Source: Bacteroidia bacterium
Lineage (GTDB): Bacteria; Bacteroidota; Bacteroidia; CAIKAF01
DNA length: 34,208 nt
Assembly: GCA_016742095.1 (NCBI GenBank)
Contig: JACVCJ010000037.1
Span: 1-34,208, forward strand
Reading direction: 5' to 3'
Part shown: positions 7,590 through 15,397 of the stretch, piece by piece
How the letters are laid out: the number at the start of each line of letters is the position of its first letter
Position numbering within the stretch: the first letter of the stretch is position 1
Made by a program: the position numbers and the translations under genes
The notes under the pieces: generated by a model
Database searches by the model: none
What the model was told of the DNA's origin: nothing
The model's input: the letters and a program-made list of their open reading frames with translations, nothing else

Positions 7590-8525
7590 ATGATATTTCG
7601 TAATCTATTTATATCCGGAATCTTACTTTCGGCAGCTATGCTTCCTGCACGCGCCCAGCGGCAGAACACAGATGCCAATGACCGCTATATCGAGGAGAAG
7701 GGAAATGTAATTACCGGGGGCCCCGAAGCCGGCCTGCTGATCCCTACCAGCGTGTTTTCGGGTAATAACGTCGTTACCAATACTACGGAGCAGGTCCGTT
7801 TCGGTATAAAACCGCTCATCAGTTACCGTATAGGAGCTACCGTACGTTTCGACCTGGTGAAGTTCAAAAAAATGAAACTGTCGAACATGTTCTCCTTTAC
7901 CACCGGACTGTATTATACGCAGCGCCGTTTCCGCGTAGACATAAAGGATGTGGGCTCTAATGCCGGCGACAGTCTGCTGGCCGGGGGCAATTTCAACTTT
8001 GTCTCTTATGAAATTCCGCTCTTACCGCACCTGCACCTGCAGGCTTCCGATAATCTGTGGCTGCATTTCGGCATCGGGATGGGGCTTGAGTTCTTCCCAA
8101 GTCACGTATACATTCCTGACGACTATGAAGACAACCTGGGTAAGGACGGAAGCTGGTTCTTTTATGGCGCCAAGAAATTCCTGGTGATACCGAATGCCAA
8201 GGTCGATTTCGGACTGGAATGGCGTACGGAGAAAGCCGGCTATTTTAGCCTGGGAGCCACCTTCCAGCGGCCTTTCCCTCGTGTCATGGACGGTTTTGTG
8301 GAATATTGGCGCACACGTGATAACGAAACGTATGCTATTTATCCCGATGGCCAGAAAGGGCAGGGGAACAATGGTATGAAGGTGATCGGACAGTTCTTTG
8401 CCGTGAACCTGCGCTATTACATTCCGCCGTCCAAAGGACTGCGCGACGCCACGCCTGACTGGATCAAAGACCGCCAGAAGGACGCCCGCAAAAAACGCCG
8501 TCAGCGCATTCTCGAAAGCAAGTAA
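7590..8525 (+). CDS. Outer-membrane beta-barrel family protein
   Basis: A 311-residue predicted outer-membrane protein. The signal peptide MIFRNLFISGILLSAAMLPARA is cleaved before Q, then alternating beta strands follow (VRFGIKPLISYRIGATVRFD, FTTGLYYTQRRF, LPHLHLQASDNLWLHFGIGMG, FGLEWRTEKAGYFSLGATFQ, FFAVNLRYYI). This resembles the small barrels of Bacteroidota annotated as outer-membrane beta-barrel or PorT-like proteins, but I cannot assign a specific family. The C-terminus is a basic tail (DRQKDARKKRRQRILESK), unusual after the last strand and perhaps periplasmic. I chose ATG 7590 because it begins the signal peptide and follows a -7-like box; the frame is open from 7548. The stop abuts the stop of the convergent S41 gene. 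Confidence 0.75.
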   Translation: MIFRNLFISGILLSAAMLPARAQRQNTDANDRYIEEKGNVITGGPEAGLLIPTSVFSGNNVVTNTTEQVRFGIKPLISYRIGATVRFDLVKFKKMKLSNMFSFTTGLYYTQRRFRVDIKDVGSNAGDSLLAGGNFNFVSYEIPLLPHLHLQASDNLWLHFGIGMGLEFFPSHVYIPDDYEDNLGKDGSWFFYGAKKFLVIPNAKVDFGLEWRTEKAGYFSLGATFQRPFPRVMDGFVEYWRTRDNETYAIYPDGQKGQGNNGMKVIGQFFAVNLRYYIPPSKGLRDATPDWIKDRQKDARKKRRQRILESK

Positions 8526-9998
8526 TTATTCCTTTGTCCCTCGGATGAGTGCCCGGGCTTTTTCCAGCGCCGCGTCGTAGCCCTGCAGGTATTGCTGCAC
8601 AGAGGGCATGGCCGCATGATCGGGTAGTACGCCCCGGTCACAGGCGCCGCCGTTCACGTTCATTTCAAAACGCAGGATGGGAATGTCGATCCACAGGCCC
8701 GTATTCGGCAGGCTCAGTTCCAGGCTGTAACCGCTGGTATTACCGCAATAGGTACCGCCCGTTTCCTCCCCGATAAAAACGGCATTCGTATGCGCGCGCA
8801 TCAGGCTCGAAAATTCGGCAGCGCCGGAATAGGTCCAGCCGCCGGCCAGTATGTAAATGTTGCCGCGAAACGGTTCTTTCTGAAGCGGAGCCGGTTTTTC
8901 CACACCGGGTTTGCGGAGCAGCCGTCCGTCCGCGGCACGGTAATGTTCCTGCCGTAACCAGCGTTCCAGCTGTTTGCGGTCACGCTTTTCGCTGTAATCG
9001 GTATATGGGTAAAATGAAAAGGAAAAGGCCGAAAGTTCCACGAATTTGTACTTGGTATAGGGCTTGTCCGTCAGGAAGGAGAACAGGTAGTCTTCGTTAC
9101 CCTCGCTGCCGCCGCCGTTATTTCGTATATCGATGATCAGGTTGCGGCTGCCGTTTTTTCGTATATCCCTGAACGACCTTTTTACAAATTGCCGGAAATT
9201 CATTTTTGCTTCCCTGTATTCGCTGTTGCTGAAGGTATTGATGACGAGGCGGGCCGTTTCATCAGCCTCGAAATGTACATGCGCCGGCAACGGATCTCCT
9301 TCCTGTCCCGGGATATGCAGACCGCTGCTGATCTCCCGCAGCTTTTCCAGGGACACGGACGCTACGCGTTCTGTATACGTGGTTCCGCTGAGCGGATCGC
9401 GCAGCTGCAGTTCAAAGGTACCTGTCCAGCCCAGCACCCGGGCGTATTCCCGTGCAAAACCGAAATGGTCCAGGTAGCGCTCCTTGGAACTTTGTATGTA
9501 GCCGTCGGCCGCGAAGGTGTTGAATATCCGGGCAAAAATTTCCGTCAGGGGCTGTCCGTTCAGGGCCAGCAGCTGTTTACCGCGTAACCCGCTTTGTTCG
9601 GGTGCATCCGTGAGTATGAACAGGCTGTCGCTGCATATAAGTACCGGTAAGGGCAGGAAACGGCCTTCTGTTCTCAGGTAAACAGAGGCTCCGGCCGAAA
9701 GATGGATATCACAGTGATCTTCGCGCGTCCAGGCCACTACGGGTGCGGCCACACGATAAAATTCCAGGGTGTTCATGCCTTCGCGCAGCTGTGCTTTCTG
9801 TGCCTGCACCACGCTGTCGAACTGTGCCGGGGACGTGTAGCGGTACAGGCCGGTATGGGCTTCCTTCAGGCTGTTCACCAGCAGATCAAAGTCACTGTGC
9901 AGCTGTTCCGCCGTAAAATGTTCCGGTCCCTGTGCGGATAACAGGCTACAGGAGCAGAAAAATGCGGTGAAGAGGCGGAGTGCAGGTCGTATATTCAT
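8526..9998 (-). CDS. S41 family (tail-specific) serine peptidase
   Basis: A 490-residue exported peptidase of the C-terminal-processing family. Signal peptide about residues 1-22. The region at 30-240 contains an N-terminal helical part and a degenerate PDZ-like segment (SGLRGKQLLALNGQPL). The S41 core covers about 250-460: NLIIDIRNNGGGSEGNE (287-302), YILAGGWTYSGAAEF with the probable catalytic Ser391, then VFIGEETGG (407-414). These match the family's substrate-binding and serine motifs. The exact lysine partner cannot be fixed by eye. The periplasmic or outer-envelope substrate is unknown. The gene lies 64 bases after the M13 gene, with a terminator between, and its stop abuts that of the 7590 gene. 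Confidence 0.9.
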   Translation of the reverse strand: MNIRPALRLFTAFFCSCSLLSAQGPEHFTAEQLHSDFDLLVNSLKEAHTGLYRYTSPAQFDSVVQAQKAQLREGMNTLEFYRVAAPVVAWTREDHCDIHLSAGASVYLRTEGRFLPLPVLICSDSLFILTDAPEQSGLRGKQLLALNGQPLTEIFARIFNTFAADGYIQSSKERYLDHFGFAREYARVLGWTGTFELQLRDPLSGTTYTERVASVSLEKLREISSGLHIPGQEGDPLPAHVHFEADETARLVINTFSNSEYREAKMNFRQFVKRSFRDIRKNGSRNLIIDIRNNGGGSEGNEDYLFSFLTDKPYTKYKFVELSAFSFSFYPYTDYSEKRDRKQLERWLRQEHYRAADGRLLRKPGVEKPAPLQKEPFRGNIYILAGGWTYSGAAEFSSLMRAHTNAVFIGEETGGTYCGNTSGYSLELSLPNTGLWIDIPILRFEMNVNGGACDRGVLPDHAAMPSVQQYLQGYDAALEKARALIRGTKE

Positions 9999-10006
9999 GT
10001 TCGTAT

Positions 10007-10044
10007 CAAAAGAAAAAAGCCTGCTTCCGCAGGGAAACAGGCTT
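10007..10044 (-). terminator. Terminator of M13 peptidase gene
   Basis: A minus-strand hairpin AAGCCTG-TTTCC...GGAAG-CAGGCTT (10017-10044) with a four-base CTGC loop, followed by TTTTCTTTTG. It lies 18 bases after the M13 stop. The T-tract end (TTCTTTTG, 10007-10014) is one mismatch from a -7 box and lies 8 bases before the S41 ATG, so it may double as that gene's promoter. Confidence 0.85.
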
Positions 10045-10062
10045 GTACATATTTTGAGGTCC

Positions 10063-12120
10063 TTACCACATTTTGCAGCGGAGACTGTCCACGGTATACA
10101 TTTTGTTCTTTTCGGTAACCCCGAAGGCTTCGTAGAAGGCCGGGAAATTACTCAGTACGCCGATCACGCGGTATTTGGCGGGCGAGTGTACGTCGGTGTA
10201 CAGACGCTGAATGGCGGCTTCCTTGCGGTAGTGACCGCGCCAGATGATGGCAAAGTTCAGGAAGAAACGCTGGTCGGGCGTAAGTCCGTCGATCTTTTCG
10301 GCCGGTTTGTTTTTCGTAGCGTTTTTAAAGGCCTGGTACGAAATGATCATACCGCCCAGGTCGGCAATGTTCTCGCCCAGGGTCAGTTCCCCGTTCACGT
10401 GAATATCGTCGATGGGTACGTATTTGTTGTACTGATCTACAAAGCCTTTGGCCAGTTTTTTAAAGTTATCGGCATCGGCGGCGGTCCACCAGTCCTTCAG
10501 GTTACCGTCGGCATCGAACTGGCGGCCCTGGTCGTCAAATCCGTGGGTAAGTTCGTGACCGATCACCATACCGATACCGCCGTAGTTGAGGGCGTCGTCG
10601 GCTTTGGGATTAAAGAAGGGCGGTTGCAGGATGGCTGCCGGGAAAACGATCTCGTTCAGCAGGGGATTGTAGTACGCATTTACGGTCTGTGGTCCCATGG
10701 CCCATTCGCTGCGGTCGATCTCTTTGCCCAGTTTCCCCAGCATGCGTTTGAACTCAAACTCGGTGGCGGCCATCTGGTTCTTTACATACGGCTGTTTGCT
10801 CACGGCCAGACCTTTGTAGCTTCTCCACTTGTCGGGGTAGCCGATCTTTACCATGATGCGGCCCAGTTTTTCCTGCGCGCGCAGTTTGGTGCTGTCGCCC
10901 ATCCAGCTCAGGTTGGTGATGCGTTCCTTTAGCGCGGTCTTCAGGTTGTCTACCAGTTCCTGTGCCTTTTTCTTGGCGTTCTCATCAAAGGTACGTTTTA
11001 CATATTCTTCGCCGATCAGGTCGCGCAGCAGTACGTCGGCCTCTTCGGTAACGCGTTTCCAGCGGGCGTCCTGTTTATTGATGCCCTTCAGCGTTTTTTC
11101 GTAGAAATCGAAGGAGGCAGTTTCAATTTCGCTGCCCAGGGCATTGGAGTGACTGTTTATCAGGTGAAAAACGTAGTAGTTCTTCCAGGCTTCGGGCTTT
11201 TCTGATTTCAGCAGGTCGTTCCATGCTTTTATGAATTTAGGCATGCCCACCACCAGTTCGGCCGGAGCGGCTGTGCCCAGGGTGCTGTAATAGGTGTTCC
11301 AGTCGAAGTTGGGCGCGTCTTTTTTCAGCTGATCGGTGCTGTACAGGTGATAAGTGGCCTGCGGATCGCGTTGTTCTACCAGGGTCATGGAGGCTTTGGC
11401 CAGCTTTTCTTCGATGGCGTAGGTCTCTTCCATGGCTTTCTGCGCAGCGGCATCGTCCAGTCCGTACAGGCTGAAGATCCGTTTCACATAGGCTTTATAG
11501 GCTTCGCGCTGCTGGGCCGATTTCTCGTCGCTGCGGAAGTAATAATCACGGTCGGGCATACCGAGACCGCTTTGTACCAGGTACGAAATGTAGCGGCTGG
11601 TGTTTTTCATGTCCTGCTCCACGAAGAAGGCAAAGGGGGCCATACCGCCGGTTTTCTGCTGTGTGGCAATGTAAGCGGCCAGGGAAGGACCGTCTTTAAT
11701 GGCCTGTATAGCGTCGAACTGTTCTTTCAGCGGAGCCAGTTTCTGGGCGTCCATAGCGGCGGAATCCATGGCAGAACCATAGAAATAACCGATGATGCGG
11801 GTGTTTTTAGAACCAGCGTCGGGATTTTTGGCTGCCTCTTCGCAGATGCTTTTTACCACTTCCTTGCTTTCGTCGGCCAGTATGTTGAATACGCCCCAGC
11901 GGCTTTCCGTTTCGGGGATGGGGTTCTTTTCGATCCATTTACGGTTCACATGATCGTAAAAATCGTCGCCGGGATGAATGGCGGAATCGAGTTCTGATGT
12001 GAGGATCAGCGGCTCCTGTTTTTCTTTGTCATCCCTGTTCTTTGCGTCGGATGAGTTGCAGCCGCTCATAATGAGTCCGGTACCTAATGTCATAACAAAT
12101 AATGGAATATATGTTTTCAT
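10063..12120 (-). CDS. M13 family (neprilysin-like) zinc metallopeptidase lipoprotein
   Basis: A 685-residue envelope peptidase. The N-terminal signal has a lipobox-like SGC with C21, so it is probably a lipoprotein. The M13 N-terminal domain starts at about 46 (DSAIHPGDDFYDHVNRKW). The catalytic domain contains NAYYNPLLNEIVFPAAILQPPFF (481 on), the zinc motif HELTH (522-526) and GENIADLGG with the third ligand Glu583 and Asp587. The end CKMW matches the conserved C-terminal Cys-x-x-Trp of neprilysins. Bacterial M13 enzymes cleave oligopeptides; the physiological substrate here is unknown. The gene has its own promoter (12142-12170) and terminator, so it appears monocistronic. Confidence 0.96.
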   Translation of the reverse strand: MKTYIPLFVMTLGTGLIMSGCNSSDAKNRDDKEKQEPLILTSELDSAIHPGDDFYDHVNRKWIEKNPIPETESRWGVFNILADESKEVVKSICEEAAKNPDAGSKNTRIIGYFYGSAMDSAAMDAQKLAPLKEQFDAIQAIKDGPSLAAYIATQQKTGGMAPFAFFVEQDMKNTSRYISYLVQSGLGMPDRDYYFRSDEKSAQQREAYKAYVKRIFSLYGLDDAAAQKAMEETYAIEEKLAKASMTLVEQRDPQATYHLYSTDQLKKDAPNFDWNTYYSTLGTAAPAELVVGMPKFIKAWNDLLKSEKPEAWKNYYVFHLINSHSNALGSEIETASFDFYEKTLKGINKQDARWKRVTEEADVLLRDLIGEEYVKRTFDENAKKKAQELVDNLKTALKERITNLSWMGDSTKLRAQEKLGRIMVKIGYPDKWRSYKGLAVSKQPYVKNQMAATEFEFKRMLGKLGKEIDRSEWAMGPQTVNAYYNPLLNEIVFPAAILQPPFFNPKADDALNYGGIGMVIGHELTHGFDDQGRQFDADGNLKDWWTAADADNFKKLAKGFVDQYNKYVPIDDIHVNGELTLGENIADLGGMIISYQAFKNATKNKPAEKIDGLTPDQRFFLNFAIIWRGHYRKEAAIQRLYTDVHSPAKYRVIGVLSNFPAFYEAFGVTEKNKMYTVDSLRCKMW

Positions 12121-12141
12121 CGGCTAATGATTTTTGCACCG

Positions 12142-12170
12142 CAAAATTAGAAGCCGGATCGGTATTAAAA
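12142..12170 (-). promoter_or_regulatory. Promoter of M13 peptidase gene
   Basis: Minus strand: a T-run as -33 (12167-12170), a 17-base spacer, then TAATTTTG (12142-12149), a full -7 match. The ATG is 21 bases downstream of the box, giving a short ordinary leader. Confidence 0.5.
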
Positions 12171-12278
12171 ATGATTTATCGACTAACTGCCTGAACTTTT
12201 CGAAGAACGTAAGGGCGCTCTGTTCAAAAATACGCTCCCGCAGGCGGAAATCCCGGGTAAATATGCCGGTTTTGTGAT

Positions 12279-12307
12279 AAAAAAAGCCCCGCTCTTTCGA
12301 ACGGGGC
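12279..12307 (-). terminator. Terminator of proS
   Basis: A minus-strand stem GCCCCG/CGGGGC (12286-12307) with a 10-base loop, followed by seven T (12279-12285). It lies 15 bases after the proS stop. Confidence 0.85.
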
Positions 12308-12322
12308 CTGTTGTGTTTTTTA

Positions 12323-13795
12323 TTAGTATGCTCTGGCAAAAAGTACCCTGCGCTGCGAGGGTTTTCCCGTGCGTATGCAAGTGCCTTTTTCGGCATCTGA
12401 ATCGAACGGAATACAGCGTATGGTGGCCTTTGTTTCGTCTTTGATCAGTTCTTCGGTCTCGCCGCTGCCGTCCCAGTGGGCCAGTACAAAACAACCTTCG
12501 TCGAGGCGGGCCTTAAAGCTTTCGTAATCGTCGGCCTTTACGGTGTTTTTTGTGCGGAAATCCAGCGCCTTTTTGCAGAGGTTGTCCTGGATCTCCTGCA
12601 GCAGGTTCAGGATGTGTCCCGAGAGGTTCTCCATGGACACGGTCTCCTTGGTCAGCAGATCGCGGCGGGCCAGTTCTACCTGGTTGTTCTCGAGGTCGCG
12701 CGGACCGATGGCTATACGTACGGGTACGCCTTTCAGTTCGTATTCGTTGAACTTCCAGCCGGGTTTATGTGTGTCGCGGTTGTCGAATTTTACGCTGATG
12801 CCTTTGGCGAGCAGGTCTTTGCGGATGCGTTCACCGGCTTCGTTCACGCGGGCAAATTCGTCGTCGTTGCGGTAAATGGGCACGATCACCACCTGTATGG
12901 GGGCCAGTTTCGGGGGCAGCACCAGTCCGTTGTTATCGCTGTGGGTCATGATCAGGGCGCCCATCAGTCGGGTGGAAACGCCCCAGGAAGTAGCCCATAC
13001 GTAATCCAGTTTTCCTTCGGAATTGGCAAATTTTACGTCGAAGGCTTTGGCGAAATTCTGTCCGAGGAAGTGACTGGTACCCGCCTGCAGGGCTTTGCCG
13101 TCCTGCATCATGGCTTCGATACACAGGGTCTCGTCGGCCCCGGCAAAACGTTCATTCTCGGTCTTGTAGCCCTTGATCACAGGCATGGCCATGAACGACT
13201 CGGCAAACTCGGCATATACGTCCAGCATGCGGCGTGTTTCTTCCATGGCTTCTTCGTGGGTGGCGTGGGCGGTATGTCCTTCCTGCCACAGGAATTCGGC
13301 CGTACGCAGGAACAGGCGGGTACGCATTTCCCAGCGTACTACGTTGGCCCACTGGTTAATGAGTATGGGCAGATCGCGGTAGCTCTGTATCCAGTTCTTG
13401 TACGTGTTCCATATAATGGCCTCGGATGTGGGGCGTACCACCAGCTCTTCCTCGAGCTTGGCGGCCGGGTCCACGATCAGTTTTCCTTTATTCTCCGGGT
13501 CGTTCTTCAGACGATAGTGCGTAACGATGGCGCATTCCTTGGCAAATCCTTCGGCATTTTTCTCTTCGGCTTCGAAGAGGCTTTTCGGGACGAAGAGCGG
13601 GAAATAGGCGTTCTCATGGCCGGTTTCCTTAAACATCTTATCCAGTTGTGCCTGGATCTTTTCCCAGATGGCATAGCCGTAGGGCTTGATGACCATACAG
13701 CCGCGCACGGCGGAGTGTTCTGCCAGACCTGCATTCAGAACCAGTTCGTTATACCATTCTGAGTAGTTCTCTTCGCGTGATGTGAGCTTTTTCAC
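12323..13795 (-). CDS. proS: Prolyl-tRNA synthetase (archaeal/eukaryal-type)
   Basis: A 490-residue class II aminoacyl-tRNA synthetase that charges tRNA-Pro in the cytoplasm. The N-terminus ([18 protein letters not shown]) and the class II core are characteristic: [15 protein letters not shown] (motif 1 region), [11 protein letters not shown], and [22 protein letters not shown] (motif 2 region). It lacks the roughly 180-residue editing insertion of the long E. coli-type enzyme, and its length and C-terminal zinc-domain-like extension ending in ARAY place it in the short type common in Bacteroidota. Translation starts at GTG 13795. A consensus promoter (13856-13890) lies upstream in the region shared with the divergent lipoprotein gene, giving a leader of about 55 bases, and a terminator follows. 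The GGG tRNA-Pro of this window is a substrate. Confidence 0.97.
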   Translation of the reverse strand: MKKLTSREENYSEWYNELVLNAGLAEHSAVRGCMVIKPYGYAIWEKIQAQLDKMFKETGHENAYFPLFVPKSLFEAEEKNAEGFAKECAIVTHYRLKNDPENKGKLIVDPAAKLEEELVVRPTSEAIIWNTYKNWIQSYRDLPILINQWANVVRWEMRTRLFLRTAEFLWQEGHTAHATHEEAMEETRRMLDVYAEFAESFMAMPVIKGYKTENERFAGADETLCIEAMMQDGKALQAGTSHFLGQNFAKAFDVKFANSEGKLDYVWATSWGVSTRLMGALIMTHSDNNGLVLPPKLAPIQVVIVPIYRNDDEFARVNEAGERIRKDLLAKGISVKFDNRDTHKPGWKFNEYELKGVPVRIAIGPRDLENNQVELARRDLLTKETVSMENLSGHILNLLQEIQDNLCKKALDFRTKNTVKADDYESFKARLDEGCFVLAHWDGSGETEELIKDETKATIRCIPFDSDAEKGTCIRTGKPSQRRVLFARAY

Positions 13796-13842
13796 TTGTT
13801 AATTAGTTGTTATTGTCAATTGATCGTTACGAAATTTATTCG

Positions 13843-13850
13843 TATATTTA
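13843..13850 (+). promoter_or_regulatory. Candidate -7 box of 13903 gene
   Basis: TATATTTA, one mismatch from TAnnTTTG, 52 bases before the ATG. It lies 5 bases from the oppositely directed proS -7 box, so the two polymerase sites would overlap. Confidence 0.35.
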
Positions 13851-13855
13851 ATGTG

Positions 13856-13890
13856 CAAAAGTAATAAGACACATTTATTAATCGAACAAA
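13856..13890 (-). promoter_or_regulatory. Promoter of proS
   Basis: Minus strand: TTTG (13887-13890), a 23-base spacer, then TACTTTTG (13856-13863), a full -7 match. The spacer is at the long end of the accepted range. Confidence 0.5.
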
Positions 13891-13902
13891 ACACTCGCAA
13901 TT

Positions 13903-15312
13903 ATGAAAACTAAATTCGGAATATTGATTCTGGTAACAGCACTGGCTGCCGGGTGTGCTTCCAAAAAATATACGGACCTGAGCGAGGATGATTCATACTA
14001 CAGTATGGCAGATGCCCGCCGGGAGTATCGCAAGGAAATGCAGAAACAGGCCCAGGCCGATCAGCTTTCGGATTCAGAGCAGTCTGTCACCAATGACGAT
14101 GACTCCAGAACGGTCATCGTAAATAACAACTATTACGGAAACAACTACAGCACGTACCGTCCGTGGAGATATTCTTCCTACGGCGCCGGTTTTGCGGCAG
14201 GGTATGCCTGGGGTTCGTCCTGGGGCTCTCCCTGGAGCAGCTGGTACGGTGGCCCCGGCTATTACGGCTGGAACAACTGGTACGGCGGCGGATGGTGCAG
14301 CCCGTGGCATTCACCGTATTATGGCTGGAACAACTGGTACGGCGGTCCCGGCGGCTATTACAGCGGCTGGGGTAATCCCTACGGTTATTATGGCGGCGGA
14401 TATGGTTACGGCTACGGCTACGGTTACGGACCGGGCTTTTATAACTATCCGTACAATCCTTCGCCCTGGTATGCTCCGGGTGCCGGCGGATCTGCACAGA
14501 CTCAGAGTATGGTATGGGGCCCCAAAGGTAACTCCGGTTACGTAAGCAATCCCAACGCCGTAGGCGGTGTAGGTAACACTACCTTTACCGGTACCATTGT
14601 AAAAACGGCCGATCGCGGAAGCGCGGGTAAAACGCCTACAGGTACAGCCTATACACGTCCTACCACCAAAACTCCCGGAACGGTTACGGCCTATACAGAG
14701 CATGCCGGTGTAACGGGTCGTGGCGGAAGTGTGGACCGTGGCGCTGCCACACCTGTGCGTAACAATTCAGGCATCGGTGCCGAGCCTGCTTCTACCGGAA
14801 CAACCGTGGGCCGTACCGGCAGCAACGGAACAACGGTGAACAGCTCCCAAACCGGCCGTGTATACAAACCGAGCGCGATCACGGAGGCCCGTCCGGCTGC
14901 GGACCAGGGTACAGGTCGTACCGGATCGTACAACAGCGGTAATGCCGGTTCACGTACCGGTTCCGGTAACATCAATACCAACAGCAACGGTAACAGCGGA
15001 CGCAGCGGTTCCAACTACACTGCGCCTTCAAACAGCAATTCCAATTCAGGCCGCACTACACCGAGCTACAACAGCGGATCATCCAACGGTTCCTATAACC
15101 GTGGTTCCGTAGCTCCGTCCAACAGTGGCGGCTCATACAACAACGGTGGTTCCTACAACCGGGGATCGGTAGCACCTTCCAACTCCGGCGGCAGCTATAA
15201 CCGCGGCGGATCATCCGGCGGATCGGTATCACCTTCTTCAGGCGGATCGAGAAGCGGGTCCTTCGGCGGTGGCGGCGGCGGAGTCTCTACCGGTGGTGGC
15301 GGACGCCGATAA
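13903..15312 (+). CDS. Low-complexity Gly/Tyr/Trp- and Ser/Asn-rich lipoprotein
   Basis: A 469-residue lipoprotein of unrecognised family, with lipobox AAGC (C18). Residues 20-70 are charged, with an acidic DDD cluster. Residues 75-190 are extremely rich in Gly, Tyr, Trp and Asn: two copies of YYGWNNWYGG (about 120-129 and 139-148), then a run of Tyr-Gly pairs (about 166-178). Residues 200-469 are Gly/Ser/Thr/Asn-rich and end in repeats of RGSVAPSNSGGSYN and a poly-Gly tail. Such composition suggests a disordered, adhesive or matrix-type surface polymer, but no function is established. The gene is monocistronic: it shares a divergent promoter region with proS and is closed by a strong terminator. 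Repeat-driven length variation between strains would be expected. Confidence 0.75.
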   Translation: MKTKFGILILVTALAAGCASKKYTDLSEDDSYYSMADARREYRKEMQKQAQADQLSDSEQSVTNDDDSRTVIVNNNYYGNNYSTYRPWRYSSYGAGFAAGYAWGSSWGSPWSSWYGGPGYYGWNNWYGGGWCSPWHSPYYGWNNWYGGPGGYYSGWGNPYGYYGGGYGYGYGYGYGPGFYNYPYNPSPWYAPGAGGSAQTQSMVWGPKGNSGYVSNPNAVGGVGNTTFTGTIVKTADRGSAGKTPTGTAYTRPTTKTPGTVTAYTEHAGVTGRGGSVDRGAATPVRNNSGIGAEPASTGTTVGRTGSNGTTVNSSQTGRVYKPSAITEARPAADQGTGRTGSYNSGNAGSRTGSGNINTNSNGNSGRSGSNYTAPSNSNSNSGRTTPSYNSGSSNGSYNRGSVAPSNSGGSYNNGGSYNRGSVAPSNSGGSYNRGGSSGGSVSPSSGGSRSGSFGGGGGGVSTGGGGRR

Positions 15313-15320
15313 AAAATTTA

Positions 15321-15351
15321 GGGGCTGGGAATTTCTTAGCCCCTTTTTTTT
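15321..15351 (+). terminator. Terminator of low-complexity lipoprotein gene
   Basis: Stem GGGGCT (15321-15326) / AGCCCC (15338-15343) with an 11-base loop, followed by eight T (15344-15351). It starts 8 bases after the stop. Confidence 0.88.
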
Positions 15352-15362
15352 GTCCATCTTTG
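15332..15362 (+). promoter_or_regulatory. Candidate promoter of OmpP1/FadL-like gene
   Basis: TTTC (15332-15335), a 19-base spacer, then CATCTTTG (15355-15362). Each element has one mismatch to consensus. The -33 lies in the loop of the preceding terminator. Confidence 0.35.
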
Positions 15363-15397
15363 TTTTTCAAGAAGAGTATTACTGAGTTTTATTGTCT

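Noticed and set aside
3104-10044. Shared AAGCCTG...CAGGCTT arms in two terminators as a dispersed repeat family
   Set aside because: The shared part is only seven bases per arm and both are ordinary terminators; loops and flanks differ.
12124-12322. Possible small minus-strand gene between M13 and proS
   Set aside because: The open frame crosses the proS terminator and the M13 promoter and overlaps the proS 3' end; it shows no recognisable protein features.
12476-13762. Long plus-strand frame (428 residues) opposite proS
   Set aside because: Antisense shadow of a highly conserved synthetase gene; its composition is implausible (Gly/Val/Phe/His-rich without domains).
3138-13795. Functional linkage of tRNA-Pro(GGG) and proS in the same window
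   Set aside because: They are about 9 kb apart with independent promoters and terminators; chance proximity is sufficient.
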